64,000 bases of DNA from Chryseomicrobium aureum (lineage in GTDB: Bacteria > Bacillota > Bacilli > Bacillales_A > Planococcaceae). The position numbers were made by a program, and so were the translations under genes. The notes below the pieces were generated by a model. The model did not search any database, was not told where the DNA came from, and saw nothing but the letters and a program-made list of their open reading frames with translations. Of the stretch, positions 26,173 to 36,570 are shown in pieces. How positions within the stretch are numbered: the stretch's first letter is position 1; each line of letters starts with the position of its first letter. The stretch covers positions 248,001-312,000 of the forward strand of contig NZ_JAFBFG010000001.1 in assembly GCF_016909155.1 (NCBI RefSeq), written 5' to 3'.

Positions 26173-27012
26173 GTGAACGACCGCCAAAAACTTCTCGCCC
26201 TCCATAGTCTGATTCCTTGGCCTTGGCCCCGTTTCAACCAAATTTCTACTTTTCTTGCTAATAATCTGCAGGATCATCTACCCACAATAGTTAAAGAAAA
26301 CTATAGGACAGCCAGTTTGTTTCCATTTGAAAGCTATTATGCGGCGTCTGACGTAGCGGTAGTTACTTATCTTGACCCGGACTACCCTCCACTTTTAAAA
26401 GAGCTTCACGACCCACCAGCTGTGCTTTATTTAAGAGGGAATAAACAACTCCTTACGAATTCCATGCTTGCCATCATCGGTTCTCGCAAAGCAACTTCGT
26501 ATACACACGATATCATCGACTACTTTATGCCACAGTTTAAAGCGGCCGATTTAACCATTTGCAGTGGACTGGCAATTGGAGCGGATACGCATGCGCACAA
26601 AATTGCAATAGAACATGGTGTGAATACTGTAGCTGTACTCGGGTCAGGATTTCACTATCCTTATCCGAAACAAAACATAGCTTTATTTTCAGAACTAGCA
26701 AAAAATCATTTGCTTGTCACGGAATACCCTCCGAACACACCGCCTCAACCCCATCAATTTATTGCAAGGAACCGCGTCATTAGTGCACTTTCTAAAGGGA
26801 TTTTTATAACTGAAGCAGAGTTGAAAAGTGGAACGATGTCAACTGTTGACTTTGCTTTAGATCTTGGAAAAGAGGTGTATACAGTTCCTGGTTCCATATT
26901 TTCTACTCTCAGTTCTGGCCCTCATAGCTTGGTCCAACAAGGGGCAACACTTGTCCATTCTAGCGAAGATTTTTCAGAGCAAATCTTGCCACGTTCAATA
27001 GCTTTGAAATGA
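26173..27012 (+). CDS. dprA: DNA-processing protein DprA (Smf)
   Basis: 279 aa. In competent bacteria it binds incoming single-stranded DNA and loads RecA. The extended Rossmann fold shows AIIGSRKATSYTHDI (near residue 100), CSGLAIGADTHAHKIAIEHG and RNRVISALSKG. Start GTG after GAGGTGATAT. Slightly shorter than B. subtilis DprA (297 aa). The terminator before it and promoter after it suggest an independent unit. Whether the cell is transformable cannot be told from here. Confidence 0.93.
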   Translation: MNDRQKLLALHSLIPWPWPRFNQISTFLANNLQDHLPTIVKENYRTASLFPFESYYAASDVAVVTYLDPDYPPLLKELHDPPAVLYLRGNKQLLTNSMLAIIGSRKATSYTHDIIDYFMPQFKAADLTICSGLAIGADTHAHKIAIEHGVNTVAVLGSGFHYPYPKQNIALFSELAKNHLLVTEYPPNTPPQPHQFIARNRVISALSKGIFITEAELKSGTMSTVDFALDLGKEVYTVPGSIFSTLSSGPHSLVQQGATLVHSSEDFSEQILPRSIALK

Positions 27013-27018
27013 AAAACC

Positions 27019-27047
27019 TTGCAATCGCTTTAAAACTGTTATACATT
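27019..27047 (+). promoter_or_regulatory. Candidate sigma-A promoter for topA
   Basis: TTGCAA, 17 bp, TACATT in the 96-bp dprA-topA gap. Confidence 0.55.
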
Positions 27048-27108
27048 TTGCATCAGGTATTTGTTTTTATCGTGAAGCGGATTACCTTCTATTTAAAGGA
27101 GGCCAATT

Positions 27109-29184
27109 ATGTCAGATTATCTAGTAATCGTAGAGTCCCCAGCAAAAGCTAAAACAATTGAAAAATATTTGGGGAAGAAATACAAAGTAAAAGCTTCAGT
27201 TGGCCACGTTATTGATTTACCCCGTAGTCAAATGGGAGTCGATGTAGAAAATAACTATCAACCGAAGTATATTACCATTCGCGGGAAAGGTCCCATCTTA
27301 CAAGAACTGAAAACAGCAGCTAAAAAAGCTAAAAAAGTCTATCTCGCAGCTGACCCCGACAGAGAGGGAGAGGCAATTGCGTGGCATTTAGCAAATGCAT
27401 TATCCATCGATGCAGATTCAGATTGTCGTGTGGTATTTAATGAAATTACAAAAGATGCGGTCATAGAGTCGTTCAAACATCCTAGACCGCTAAATCGTGA
27501 TCTAGTCGATGCACAACAAGCACGCCGTGTACTCGATCGATTAGTTGGGTACAATATTAGCCCAATTCTATGGAAGAAAGTCAAAAAAGGATTGTCTGCA
27601 GGGCGGGTTCAATCTGTAGCATTGCGGTTGATCATCGACCGTGAAAATGAAATCAAGGCATTTATTCCAGAAGAATATTGGTCAATTGAGGCAGAGTTTG
27701 AAAAAGGAAAAAGTCGTTTTGAAGCTGTCTATTACGGAGATAAATCCGAAAAGAAAAAATTGACCTCGCAAGAAGATGTAGATGCTGTCTTAAAATCAAT
27801 GAAGGGCAAGCAGTTTACAGTGGACAAAGTTGTCAAGAAAGAACGTAAACGCAACCCATCTCCATCCTTTACAACATCGTCTCTACAACAGGAAGCAGCA
27901 CGTAAATTGAACTTCCGTGCTCGAAAAACCATGATACTTGCACAACAGTTGTACGAAGGAATCGACTTAGGTAAAAAACAAGGTACTGTAGGTCTCATTA
28001 CGTATATGCGTACAGATTCAACTCGTATCTCGGATAGTGCAAAAGCAGAAGCAACAGGTTACATTGAAGGCAAGTATGGGAAAGAGTTTTTATCGACTGC
28101 CCAAGCTGCCAAATCAACTAAAAAAACACAAGATGCACATGAAGCGATTCGTCCGACAAGTGCCCTTCGTACGCCGGATGAAGTCAAATCTCTATTATCG
28201 CGTGATCAATATCGCCTCTATAAATTGATTTGGGAACGTTTTATTGCAAGTCAGATGGCATCAGCTGTTTTAGATACAGTTGCTGTTGACCTTGTGAATC
28301 AAAACGTACTATTCCGAGCAAACGGCTCTCAAGTCAAGTTTGCTGGATTCATGAAAGTGTATGTTGAAGGATCGGACGATCAAATTGATGACAAAGATAA
28401 ACTTCTGCCAGAACTTACAGAGGGTGAAAAAGTAAAGGCAGCGCTGATCGATCCGAAGCAGCACTTTACACAGCCACCACCACGTTATACGGAAGCGCGT
28501 CTTGTGAAAACGCTTGAAGAACTTGGAATAGGTCGTCCGTCGACTTACGCACCAACTTTAGATACGATTCAAAAACGTGGGTATGTACAACTTGAAACGA
28601 AACGTTTTGTGCCAACAGAACTTGGAACAATCGTGCATGAATTAATGACGGAATTCTTCCCAGATATCATCAATATCGAGTTCACAGCACAAATGGAGAA
28701 AGATCTGGACTTGATTGAAGAAGGTCAGATCGAATGGATCAAACTCATCGACCGTTTCTACGGTGGATTTGAAAAACATGTCAAGCACGCAGATGAAGAG
28801 ATGGAAAAGATTGAAATCAAAGATGAGCCGACTGGCGAAGACTGTGAAAAATGTGGATCTCCTATGGTTTATAAACTGGGACGCTACGGGAAATTCATGG
28901 CGTGCAGCAACTTCCCAGACTGCCGTAACACGAAAGCAATTGTAAAAGAAATTGGCGTACCTTGTCCGAAGTGTCAAAAAGGTCAACTTCTAGAGCGTAA
29001 AAGTAAAACGAAGCGAATCTTCTACGGATGTGATCAGTTCCCGGAATGTGACTTCGTCTCTTGGGACAAGCCAATCAATCGTCCATGTCCGAAGTGTGAA
29101 GAGATGCTTGTTGAGAAGAAGCTGAAAAAAGGCGTTCAAATTCAATGTGTATCTTGTGATTACAAAGAAGAAGTACAAAGTTAG
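27109..29184 (+). CDS. topA: DNA topoisomerase I
   Basis: 691 aa, same as B. subtilis. Type IA enzyme relaxing negative supercoils. N-terminal Toprim domain ([29 protein letters not shown]), catalytic Tyr299 in [15 protein letters not shown], and three C-terminal CxxC zinc ribbons (about residues 583-690). Ribosome site AAAGGAGG. Lies upstream of trmFO, the usual Bacillales order. Confidence 0.98.
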   Translation: MSDYLVIVESPAKAKTIEKYLGKKYKVKASVGHVIDLPRSQMGVDVENNYQPKYITIRGKGPILQELKTAAKKAKKVYLAADPDREGEAIAWHLANALSIDADSDCRVVFNEITKDAVIESFKHPRPLNRDLVDAQQARRVLDRLVGYNISPILWKKVKKGLSAGRVQSVALRLIIDRENEIKAFIPEEYWSIEAEFEKGKSRFEAVYYGDKSEKKKLTSQEDVDAVLKSMKGKQFTVDKVVKKERKRNPSPSFTTSSLQQEAARKLNFRARKTMILAQQLYEGIDLGKKQGTVGLITYMRTDSTRISDSAKAEATGYIEGKYGKEFLSTAQAAKSTKKTQDAHEAIRPTSALRTPDEVKSLLSRDQYRLYKLIWERFIASQMASAVLDTVAVDLVNQNVLFRANGSQVKFAGFMKVYVEGSDDQIDDKDKLLPELTEGEKVKAALIDPKQHFTQPPPRYTEARLVKTLEELGIGRPSTYAPTLDTIQKRGYVQLETKRFVPTELGTIVHELMTEFFPDIINIEFTAQMEKDLDLIEEGQIEWIKLIDRFYGGFEKHVKHADEEMEKIEIKDEPTGEDCEKCGSPMVYKLGRYGKFMACSNFPDCRNTKAIVKEIGVPCPKCQKGQLLERKSKTKRIFYGCDQFPECDFVSWDKPINRPCPKCEEMLVEKKLKKGVQIQCVSCDYKEEVQS

Positions 29185-29202
29185 AAAGAAGGCATTTACC
29201 TC

Positions 29203-30513
29203 ATGACTCAAACAGTAAACGTAATCGGAGCCGGCCTCGCAGGGAGCGAGGCGGCTTGGCAGTTAGCAAAACGCGGTATTCAAGTGAAACTTTATGAAAT
29301 GCGACCTGTGAAGCAAACACCTGCTCACCATACAGATAAATTTGCAGAGTTAGTTTGTTCCAATTCTTTGCGTGCCAATAATTTGACGAATGCTGTCGGT
29401 GTGATTAAAGAAGAGATGCGTATGCTCGATTCATTAATTATTCATTCAGCAGATAACAGTGCAGTGCCTGCAGGTGGAGCACTTGCGGTCGATCGTCACG
29501 ATTTTGCTGGACGCGTTACAGAGACGATTCGTAACCATCCAAATATTGAAATCGTTAACGAAGAAGTGACAGATATTCCAGAAGGTATCACTATTATTGC
29601 AACGGGACCTCTTACGTCGCCTGCACTTGCAGAAAAAGTGAAAGAGCTGACTGGACAAGACTATCTTTACTTTTACGATGCAGCAGCGCCAATCGTTGAA
29701 AAAGACAGTATCGATATGGACAAAGTCTACCTGAAGTCTCGTTATGATAAAGGCGAAGCAGCGTATTTGAACTGTCCAATGACAGAAGAAGAATTCGACC
29801 GTTTCTATGATGCTTTAGTAGAGGCAGAAGTCGTGCCTCTTAAAGAATTCGAAAAAGAGATTTATTTTGAAGGATGTATGCCTGTTGAAGTGATGGCATC
29901 TCGTGGACGTAAAACTTTATTATTCGGACCGATGAAGCCAGTGGGTCTTGAAGATCCGAAAACGGGTAAGCGTCCGTTTGCAGTCGTTCAACTTCGTCAA
30001 GATGATGCGGCTGGAACGCTTTATAACATTGTTGGATTCCAGACACATTTGAAATGGGGACCTCAAAAGGAAGTCCTTCAACTGATTCCTGGACTTGAAA
30101 ATGTTGAAATCGTGCGTTACGGTGTGATGCACCGAAACACGTTTATTAATTCACCAACAGTACTTGAGCCAACTTACCAGTTGAAAGCTAACCGCAACAT
30201 TTTCTTCGCAGGTCAAATGACAGGTGTCGAAGGATATGTAGAGTCTGCGGGAAGTGGCTTATTAGCTGGAATCAATGCAGCGCGTTTAGTGCAAGGTGAA
30301 GAGTTAGTTGTATTCCCATCTGAAACAGCGCTTGGCAGTATGGCACGGTATATCACGGAAGCAGATTCGAAGAACTTCCAACCAATGAACATTAACTTTG
30401 GTTTGTTCCCGAACTTACCTGAACGTATCCGTGATAAGAAGGTTAAAGCTGAAAAATTGGCTGACCGAGCACTTACAACAATTCAAAATTTTGTGAAGAC
30501 TAATTCACTTTAA
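29203..30513 (+). CDS. trmFO: Methylenetetrahydrofolate-tRNA (uracil-5-)-methyltransferase TrmFO
   Basis: 436 aa. Folate- and FAD-dependent enzyme making m5U54 in the tRNA T-loop. N-terminal FAD site [16 protein letters not shown]; catalytic-cysteine segment [13 protein letters not shown] near residue 52; C-terminal [21 protein letters not shown]. 18 bp after topA, ended by its own terminator. Confidence 0.97.
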   Translation: MTQTVNVIGAGLAGSEAAWQLAKRGIQVKLYEMRPVKQTPAHHTDKFAELVCSNSLRANNLTNAVGVIKEEMRMLDSLIIHSADNSAVPAGGALAVDRHDFAGRVTETIRNHPNIEIVNEEVTDIPEGITIIATGPLTSPALAEKVKELTGQDYLYFYDAAAPIVEKDSIDMDKVYLKSRYDKGEAAYLNCPMTEEEFDRFYDALVEAEVVPLKEFEKEIYFEGCMPVEVMASRGRKTLLFGPMKPVGLEDPKTGKRPFAVVQLRQDDAAGTLYNIVGFQTHLKWGPQKEVLQLIPGLENVEIVRYGVMHRNTFINSPTVLEPTYQLKANRNIFFAGQMTGVEGYVESAGSGLLAGINAARLVQGEELVVFPSETALGSMARYITEADSKNFQPMNINFGLFPNLPERIRDKKVKAEKLADRALTTIQNFVKTNSL

Positions 30514-30522
30514 TTGAAGTTG

Positions 30523-30555
30523 CCCCTACAGATTGATATAATCTTAGGGGTTTTT
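30523..30555 (+). terminator. Intrinsic terminator of trmFO
   Basis: CCCCT..AGATT / AATCT..AGGGG stem with a short loop and five T. Confidence 0.85.
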
Positions 30556-30574
30556 ACGTGGAGGAGGATGACCA

Positions 30575-31465
30575 ATGGAACGTCCAGAAGTACGTGATTT
30601 TATTGAATTTATTCAACTTGATAAGAACTATTCTCCGCATACTGTAAAAGAATACGAAAATGATATTAATCAGTTCATCACTTTTTTGAATGAAGAAGCA
30701 ATTACATCCTTTGAAGAAGTAGAATATTTGCATGCACGTCTGTATGTGACAAAACTTTATAATGCGAAACTTGCACGTACATCGATTTCACGCAAAATTT
30801 CAGCCATCCGGACATTTTTTACGTATCTTTCGAAAGAACGAGACGTGAATTCAGATGCGTTCCAAGCGCTGTTCCACCCAAAACAACAAAAAAAACTTCC
30901 TCAGTTCTTTTATGAGGAAGAGCTAGAAGCATTGTTTACAGCCGCACAAGGGGAGAAACCTCTTAATATTCGCAACATAGCATTACTTGAACTGTTGTAT
31001 GCAACGGGCATGCGTGTTAGTGAACTGACGGAACTTGAAGTTTCAGCGGTTGATTTACCGTATGGAATCGTCCGGGTAATGGGAAAGGGTCGTAAAGAGC
31101 GCTACATCCCCATTGGAAGCTTTGCAGTAAGTGCACTTGAAACTTATTTAGAAGTAGCGCGTCCTCGGTTAATGAAGAACACGCAACACGATAAACTATT
31201 TGTGAATAATCGCGGCGAACCACTTACGGACATGGGTGTTCGCTACATTCTTCAGGAAATTGTGAAAAAGAGCACGTTAACTAAGTCGATTTATCCGCAC
31301 ATGATACGCCACACATTTGCAACACATTTGTTAAATAACGGAGCGGACATGCGGACTGTTCAGGAACTACTCGGCCACAGCAGCTTAAGCTCTACACAAA
31401 TCTATACCCATGTAACAAAAGATCATTTACTTACAACTTATAAAAATTCGCATCCACGCGCATAG
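30575..31465 (+). CDS. xerC: Tyrosine recombinase XerC (CodV)
   Basis: 296 aa. Resolves chromosome dimers at dif together with XerD. The N-terminal SAM-like core-binding domain (YSPHTVKEYENDINQF) is followed by the catalytic domain with ATGMRVSELTEL (first Arg), HMIRHTFATHLL (His-x2-Arg) and nucleophile Tyr277 in TQIYTHV. It heads xerC-hslV-hslU-(codY), the same order as codVWXY in B. subtilis, so it is chromosomal housekeeping and not a mobile integrase. Confidence 0.95.
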   Translation: MERPEVRDFIEFIQLDKNYSPHTVKEYENDINQFITFLNEEAITSFEEVEYLHARLYVTKLYNAKLARTSISRKISAIRTFFTYLSKERDVNSDAFQALFHPKQQKKLPQFFYEEELEALFTAAQGEKPLNIRNIALLELLYATGMRVSELTELEVSAVDLPYGIVRVMGKGRKERYIPIGSFAVSALETYLEVARPRLMKNTQHDKLFVNNRGEPLTDMGVRYILQEIVKKSTLTKSIYPHMIRHTFATHLLNNGADMRTVQELLGHSSLSSTQIYTHVTKDHLLTTYKNSHPRA

Positions 31466-31477
31466 GAGGCACACGGA

Positions 31478-32041
31478 ATGACAATTCATGCAACTACAAT
31501 ATTTGCGATACAGCATAAAGGGCAGTCGGCAATGTCAGGGGACGGGCAAGTCACACTTGGAAATCAAGTCGTAATGAAGCATACAGCAAAAAAAGTACGC
31601 CGCTTATTCAATGGGCAAGTCGTAGCCGGATTTGCAGGGTCAGTTGCAGATGCGTTTACACTTTTTGAGAAATTTGAAGCGAAACTTGAGATGTACAACG
31701 GCAATCTTCAGCGTGCCGCAGTCGAGCTTGCAAAAGAATGGCGCGGAGATAAGATGTTGCGTCAATTAGAAGCGATGCTACTCGTAATGAACAAAGATAC
31801 ACTCTTACTTGTATCAGGTACGGGTGAAGTGATCGAACCAGATGATGGGATCTTAGCGATTGGCTCTGGTGGAAACTATGCGCTTGCAGCTGGTCGTGCT
31901 TTGAAGAAGTTCAGCGGTGACGCCCTAACTGCAAAAGAAATTGCACATGCTGCTCTTGAAACTGCAGCAGATATCTGTGTATTTACGAACCACAATATTA
32001 TTTTGGAGGCGATCGATCATGACGAAAGAGACAACGCCTAA
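31478..32041 (+). CDS. hslV: ATP-dependent protease subunit HslV (ClpQ/CodW)
   Basis: 187 aa peptidase of the HslUV two-ring protease. Begins [24 protein letters not shown]. subtilis ClpQ begins MSSFHATTIFAV, where Met removal exposes a nucleophilic Ser. Here residue 2 is Thr and the leader is one residue shorter, so a Thr nucleophile is possible. [14 protein letters not shown] is the C-terminal signature. The last 23 nt overlap hslU, making the C-terminus slightly longer than usual. Confidence 0.95.
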   Translation: MTIHATTIFAIQHKGQSAMSGDGQVTLGNQVVMKHTAKKVRRLFNGQVVAGFAGSVADAFTLFEKFEAKLEMYNGNLQRAAVELAKEWRGDKMLRQLEAMLLVMNKDTLLLVSGTGEVIEPDDGILAIGSGGNYALAAGRALKKFSGDALTAKEIAHAALETAADICVFTNHNIILEAIDHDERDNA

Positions 32042-33395
32042 ACAAACAAAAGCCTATTTAGACCGCTACATTATAGGTCAGGACGAAGCGAAAAAAGCAA
32101 TATCTATTGCCTTGCGCAATCGCTATCGCCGGAAACTCTTGAGTGAAGAATTACAACAAGAAGTTGTACCGAAAAACATGTTGATGATTGGTCCGACGGG
32201 TGTTGGGAAGACAGAAATTGCAAGACGAATTGCAAAATTGACGCGTGCACCTTTTATTAAAGTAGAAGCAACCAAGTTTACAGAGGTCGGCTATGTGGGT
32301 AGAGACGTGGAGTCAATGGTGCGAGACTTAGTAGAAGCGTCTATTCGACTTGTAAAAGATGAAAAAACTGAGCAAGTTCGTCCGCAAGCAGAGCGCTTAG
32401 CAGAAGAACAACTTGTAAAATATTTAGTGCCTTCATTAAAAAAGAAATCCAATCCGTCGAATCCTTTCGAAGCATTGCTTGGTGGTCGTGTTGAGCAAGA
32501 AGAAGAGGAAGATTCATCCGTACGATTGAAACGTAGTGAAATTGCTGAAAAGTTAAAAGCCGGACTTTTAGAGGAAGAAGAAGTGACTGTTAGTGTAACA
32601 GAAGCTACACCGTCCCTATTCGATATGATGCCAGGTGCGGATCAAGGGCAAGGAGCACAAATGCAAGACATGCTTTCAAACTTCATGCCGAAAAAGAAGA
32701 AAAAACGCAAAATGAAGGTAAAAGATGCAAGACGTGTATTGATTCTTGAAGAAGCCAGCAAGCTATTAGATACCGATGAAGTGAATCAAGCTGCTATTGA
32801 AAAAGCTGAACAAGATGGCATCATCTTCATTGATGAGTTTGATAAAATCGCTGCAAAATCTGGACAAGGTGCAGATGTTTCGCGCGAAGGTGTGCAGCGT
32901 GACATCTTACCAATCGTCGAAGGTTCAACAATTGCCACAAAATATGGAGCTGTCAAAACAGATTATATCTTGTTTATCGCAGCAGGTGCGTTCCATATGG
33001 CAAAACCGTCCGACTTGATTCCTGAACTGCAAGGACGTTTCCCGATTCGGGTTGAACTCGAAAAGTTAACGAAAGACGATTTCGTTCGAATTTTAAAAGA
33101 GCCGAATCATTCTTTGATTCAGCAGTATGTTGCGTTACTTGCTACAGAAGGTATCGAAATAGAGTTTACGGATGAGGCGATTGAGCGGATTGGTGAACTT
33201 GCATTTGAAGTGAATCAGGAGACAGACAACATTGGGGCGCGCCGCTTGCATACACTGCTTGAGAAGGTAATGGAAGATTTATCCTATGAGGCATCAGACA
33301 TTTCTCCTGCCCACATAGACATTACACCGGCATTTGTGGACAGTAAGCTCAAAAATATCGTAAAAAACAAAGATTTGTCACAATTTATCTTATAA
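32019..33395 (+). CDS. hslU: ATP-dependent protease ATPase subunit HslU (ClpY/CodX)
   Basis: 458 aa AAA+ unfoldase feeding HslV. Walker [18 protein letters not shown] near residue 57, pore loop GYVGRDVE near 90, Walker [12 protein letters not shown] near 267; the intermediate I domain (about 110-240) is charged and contains [16 protein letters not shown]. The in-frame Met at 31941 lies in hslV; ATG 32019 has TTGGAGGCG before it. Translation is probably coupled to hslV. Confidence 0.97.
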   Translation: MTKETTPKQTKAYLDRYIIGQDEAKKAISIALRNRYRRKLLSEELQQEVVPKNMLMIGPTGVGKTEIARRIAKLTRAPFIKVEATKFTEVGYVGRDVESMVRDLVEASIRLVKDEKTEQVRPQAERLAEEQLVKYLVPSLKKKSNPSNPFEALLGGRVEQEEEEDSSVRLKRSEIAEKLKAGLLEEEEVTVSVTEATPSLFDMMPGADQGQGAQMQDMLSNFMPKKKKKRKMKVKDARRVLILEEASKLLDTDEVNQAAIEKAEQDGIIFIDEFDKIAAKSGQGADVSREGVQRDILPIVEGSTIATKYGAVKTDYILFIAAGAFHMAKPSDLIPELQGRFPIRVELEKLTKDDFVRILKEPNHSLIQQYVALLATEGIEIEFTDEAIERIGELAFEVNQETDNIGARRLHTLLEKVMEDLSYEASDISPAHIDITPAFVDSKLKNIVKNKDLSQFIL

Positions 33396-33476
33396 ATGAA
33401 ACTTTTTTGTTTTAAAAACAATTAAAAAGCTTTAGAATATTTTATAAATAGAAAAAATTTAAAATGGAGGTTCATA

Positions 33477-34253
33477 ATGAATCTATTAGAAAAAACACGT
33501 AAGATCAATTCGATGCTCCAAGCGTCTGCTGGGCAACAAGTAAACTTTAAAGAAATGGCTGAGTCGTTATCACAAGTAATTGAGTGTAACGTATTTATCG
33601 TAAGCCGTAAAGGGAAACTTTTAGGGTTTGATATCAATCAACAAATCGACAACGATCGTATGATTCGTATGTTAGAAGATCGTCAGTTCCCAGAAGTGTA
33701 TACTAAAAACTTATTCAAAATTACTGAAACATCTTCAAACTTGGACGTAGAGAGCGAGTTTACTGCGTTCCCGGTCGAAAATAAAGATTTATTCAAAGAA
33801 GGTCTGACTACAATCGTGCCAATCAACGGTGGCGGTGAGCGTCTAGGTACTTTAATCTTAGCGCGTATCAAACAAGCATTCGGCGATGATGATTTAATCC
33901 TTGCTGAATACGGTGCTACAGTTGTAGGTATGGAAATTCTTCGTGAGAAATCAGAAGAGATTGAACTTGAAGCACGCAGCAAAGCAGTTGTGCAAATGGC
34001 AATCAATTCACTATCTTACAGTGAGCTTGAAGCAATCGAGCACATTTTCGAAGAGTTGAATGGTAATGAAGGTCTATTAGTAGCTTCAAAAATTGCAGAC
34101 CGCGTTGGAATCACACGTTCTGTTATTGTAAACGCACTGCGTAAATTGGAGTCTGCTGGTGTTATCGAATCACGTTCTTTGGGTATGAAGGGAACATATA
34201 TCAAGGTTCTTAACAACAAGTTCTTAGAAGAACTTGAAAACATGAAACTATAA
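33477..34253 (+). CDS. codY: GTP-sensing pleiotropic repressor CodY
   Basis: 258 aa global regulator responding to branched-chain amino acids and GTP. N-terminal GAF-type effector domain ([15 protein letters not shown] to about residue 155) and C-terminal winged helix-turn-helix ([22 protein letters not shown], about residues 202-223). The 81-bp gap before it is AT-rich but shows no convincing CodY box or promoter. A terminator follows, then the repeat locus; the B. subtilis fla/che operon normally found after codY is absent. Confidence 0.97.
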   Translation: MNLLEKTRKINSMLQASAGQQVNFKEMAESLSQVIECNVFIVSRKGKLLGFDINQQIDNDRMIRMLEDRQFPEVYTKNLFKITETSSNLDVESEFTAFPVENKDLFKEGLTTIVPINGGGERLGTLILARIKQAFGDDDLILAEYGATVVGMEILREKSEEIELEARSKAVVQMAINSLSYSELEAIEHIFEELNGNEGLLVASKIADRVGITRSVIVNALRKLESAGVIESRSLGMKGTYIKVLNNKFLEELENMKL

Positions 34254-34266
34254 TTTTAACGTTTCT

Positions 34267-34297
34267 ACTCTCTCCATAGCTGGAGGGAGTTTTTTTA
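34267..34297 (+). terminator. Intrinsic terminator of codY
   Basis: ACTCTCTCCA / TGGAGGGAGT stem (one T-G pair) with seven T. Confidence 0.9.
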
Positions 34298-34323
34298 TGA
34301 GGATTACTAAATTGAGTCTGAAT

Positions 34324-34564
34324 GTTGAGTTCCATTGCGGGGTTGCTTTCCGAGGGCGCGTCGTCTTTAATATGGTGAAATCGAGTTGCAAACGCCAGAA
34401 ACACGCTGTGGAATCCATCGCACCCGCAAAGGCTGAAGAACGCCTTCACGGGCACGCTGGATTTCCTCGGAGTTTCTAGAGTGGCGTTCTCCACATCTAA
34501 AAGTTGTGGGGTCTCACGTTCCGCTTTTAATCCCTCCGGAGTCAACCCCTCCATTCCACTCAAC
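34324..34564 (+). repeat. Foldback repeat, family A, copy 3, interrupted
   Basis: Left part 34324-34364 (GTTGAGTTCCATTGCGGGG to GCGCGTCGT) and right part about 34507-34564 (GGGGTCTCACGTTCCGC to ACTCAAC) match A copy 1 at both ends. The roughly 28 bp that join these parts in copy 1 are missing and a B-type element lies between them. Arm pairing is GGGGTTG / CAACCCC where copy 1 has GGGGCTG / CAGCCCC, a compensatory change. Confidence 0.8.
34365..34506 (+). repeat. Foldback repeat, family B, copy 2, inside family A
   Basis: Hairpin at 34391-34488 with outer arms AACGCCA / TGGCGTT, middle GGAATCCA / TGGATTTCC, inner AAGGC / GCCTT, and the common terminus TGGCGTTCTCCACATCTAA. Clearly homologous to 4538-4664; three base pairs in the stem differ between the two copies on both strands of the stem. 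Confidence 0.8.
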
Positions 34565-34674
34565 AACTTAGTATTTACTCTGAACTGTACTATCCGCCAA
34601 TCGCGATTAAATGTTCGACTAAACTAAAATGCCATTATACTGGTTGGATTTGATTTAAAAACTAGGTTTTTTTG

Positions 34675-34703
34675 TTGTCAACTTGTCCAATGTATGGTAC
34701 ATT
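34675..34703 (+). promoter_or_regulatory. Sigma-A promoter for rpsB
   Basis: TTGTCA, 17 bp, TACATT, with TG one base before the -10. It lies 108 bp before the rpsB ATG, giving a leader of about 100 nt. Confidence 0.65.
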
Positions 34704-34709
34704 ATAAGA

Positions 34710-34800
34710 CGGTATGATTATACACGCTATTCAGATGGCCAAGCAGGTGCCTACGGGTCGTTTGGTCACAGGAAGAATGGCGGAAGTTTAAACCAATAGG
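34710..34800 (+). ncRNA. Structured 5' leader of rpsB (possible S2 autoregulatory leader)
   Basis: Untranslated leader of about 100 nt with a pairing TGGCCAA / TTGGTCA (34736-34770) enclosing a GC-rich segment, then a ribosome site AGGAGG. Position fits a ribosomal-protein leader; I cannot assign it to a defined RNA family. Confidence 0.35.
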
Positions 34801-34810
34801 AGGAAATATC

Positions 34811-35533
34811 ATGTCAGTAATCTCTATGAAACAACTACTTGAGGCTGGTGTACACTTTGGTCACCAAACTCGCCGCTGGAACCCGAAAATGAAGAAATAC
34901 ATCTTCGTTGAGCGTAACGGCATCTACATCATCGATCTTCAAAAAACGGTGAAAAAATTAGAAGAAGCTTATGCTTACATGCGTCAAGTTGGCGAAGAAG
35001 GCGGTAAAGTCCTATTCGTTGGTACGAAAAAGCAAGCACAAGAAGCAATCAAGGAAGAAGCAGAACGTTCAGGTAACTACTACATCAACCAACGTTGGTT
35101 AGGTGGAACACTTACAAACTTCGGCACTATCCAAAAACGTGTTGCTCGTATGAAGCAAATCGAAAAAATGGAAGAAGACGGTACTTTTGCTGTACTTCCT
35201 AAAAAAGAAGTAGTTCAACTTAAAAAAGAACACGAGCGCTTAGTGAAATTCTTAGGCGGAGTTCGTGATATGAAATCTCTACCAGACGTTATGTTTGTTG
35301 TAGACCCACGCAAAGAGCGTATCGCTGTTGCTGAAGCAATCAAATTACACATCCCAATCGTAGGTATCGTTGATACAAACTGTGATCCAGATGAAATTGA
35401 TTACGTAATCCCAGCTAACGACGATGCAATCCGTGCTGTAAAACTTCTAACTGGTAAAATGGCAGACGCTTTACTTGAAGCAAAACAAGGTGAAGAACTT
35501 GCTGAATCTACTGAAGAAGTAGCAGCTGAGTAA
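34811..35533 (+). CDS. rpsB: 30S ribosomal protein S2
   Basis: 240 aa. Family signatures: [45 protein letters not shown] and the C-terminal [26 protein letters not shown]. Acidic C-terminal tail. Paired with tsf downstream, across a terminator that probably lets some transcription through. Confidence 0.98.
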   Translation: MSVISMKQLLEAGVHFGHQTRRWNPKMKKYIFVERNGIYIIDLQKTVKKLEEAYAYMRQVGEEGGKVLFVGTKKQAQEAIKEEAERSGNYYINQRWLGGTLTNFGTIQKRVARMKQIEKMEEDGTFAVLPKKEVVQLKKEHERLVKFLGGVRDMKSLPDVMFVVDPRKERIAVAEAIKLHIPIVGIVDTNCDPDEIDYVIPANDDAIRAVKLLTGKMADALLEAKQGEELAESTEEVAAE

Positions 35534-35547
35534 TTTTTAACACAAAC

Positions 35548-35584
35548 AGGTGATAAGCGGCCAACCCACTTATCACCTTTTTTT
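35548..35584 (+). terminator. Intrinsic terminator/attenuator between rpsB and tsf
   Basis: AGGTGATAAG / CTTATCACCT perfect 10-bp stem followed by seven T. With no clear promoter before tsf, partial read-through may set the S2:EF-Ts ratio. Confidence 0.88.
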
Positions 35585-35610
35585 AAGAACTTGACTAGGA
35601 GGAACTTAAC

Positions 35611-36495
35611 ATGGCAGTTACAGCTCAAATGGTAAAAGAATTACGTGAAAAAACAGGCGCAGGTATGATGGACTGTAAAAAAGCATTAGTAGAAACAAAC
35701 GGCGATATGGACGCAGCTGTTGATTTCTTACGTGAAAAAGGTCTTTCTTCTGCAGCTAAAAAAGCAGATCGCATTGCTGCTGAAGGTATTACAGCAATCG
35801 AAGTACAAGGTAACAAAGCAGTATTAGTAGAAGTTAATGCAGAAACGGATTTCGTTGCGAAAAACGAAAACTTCCAAACGGTTGTTAAAGATCTTTCTGC
35901 TCACCTTTTAGCTACTGAGCCAGCTACTGTTGAAGAAGCTTTGGCTTCAACAATGGAAAACGGTTCTACAGTGGAGAACTACATCTCTAACGCTGTAGCA
36001 AAAATTGGTGAAAAAATCACTCTTCGTCGTTTTGAAATCAAAACAAAAACAGACACAGATGCTTTCGGACCATACTTACACATGGGCGGACGTATTGGTG
36101 TTCTTGCACTTCTTGAAGGAACAACTGACGAAGCAGCAGCGAAAGACGTTGCAATGCACATCGCTGCACTAAACCCACAATACATCTCACGTGACGAAGT
36201 TTCTGAAGAAGAAGTTGAGCGTGAGCGCAAAGTATTAACTGAGCAAGCTCTTAACGAAGGTAAACCAGAAAATATCGTTGCAAAAATGGTAGAAGGTCGC
36301 CTTGGCAAGTACTTTGAAGATGTATGTGTACTTGATCAATCATTCGTTAAAAACCCAGATCAAAAAGTTCGTGATTTCGTAAAAGCTACTGGCGGAGAGT
36401 TAGTATCATTCACTCGTTACGCTGTTGGTGAAGGAATCGAAAAACGTGAAGACAACTTCGCTGAAGAAGTTATGAGCCAAGTTAAAGGAAACTAA
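35611..36495 (+). CDS. tsf: Elongation factor Ts
   Basis: 294 aa. Nucleotide exchange factor for EF-Tu. N-terminal UBA-like segment [21 protein letters not shown], the core dimer region [16 protein letters not shown] near residue 72, and [15 protein letters not shown]. Strong ribosome site AGGAGG. Confidence 0.98.
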   Translation: MAVTAQMVKELREKTGAGMMDCKKALVETNGDMDAAVDFLREKGLSSAAKKADRIAAEGITAIEVQGNKAVLVEVNAETDFVAKNENFQTVVKDLSAHLLATEPATVEEALASTMENGSTVENYISNAVAKIGEKITLRRFEIKTKTDTDAFGPYLHMGGRIGVLALLEGTTDEAAAKDVAMHIAALNPQYISRDEVSEEEVERERKVLTEQALNEGKPENIVAKMVEGRLGKYFEDVCVLDQSFVKNPDQKVRDFVKATGGELVSFTRYAVGEGIEKREDNFAEEVMSQVKGN

Positions 36496-36514
36496 TTCAA
36501 TAACAACAGGCCAG

Positions 36515-36545
36515 TAGGGAACACACCTGTGTGTTCCCTATTTTT
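36515..36545 (+). terminator. Intrinsic terminator of tsf
   Basis: TAGGGAACACAC / GTGTGTTCCCTA perfect stem, 2-4 nt loop, five T. Confidence 0.93.
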
Positions 36546-36570
36546 CAAGACAAAATCTGGGAGGATATAA

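Noticed and set aside
30575-31465. xerC as evidence of a mobile element
   Set aside because: Sequence and the xerC-hslV-hslU-codY context identify the housekeeping dimer-resolution recombinase; no attachment sites or phage genes are near.
33396-33476. CodY box before codY
   Set aside because: The AT-rich segment AATATTTTATAAATA has five mismatches to AATTTTCWGAAAATT, no better than chance in such AT-rich DNA.
34210-34566. 118-codon minus-strand frame after codY
   Set aside because: Runs through the codY terminator and the nested repeats; a by-product of GC-rich foldback DNA.
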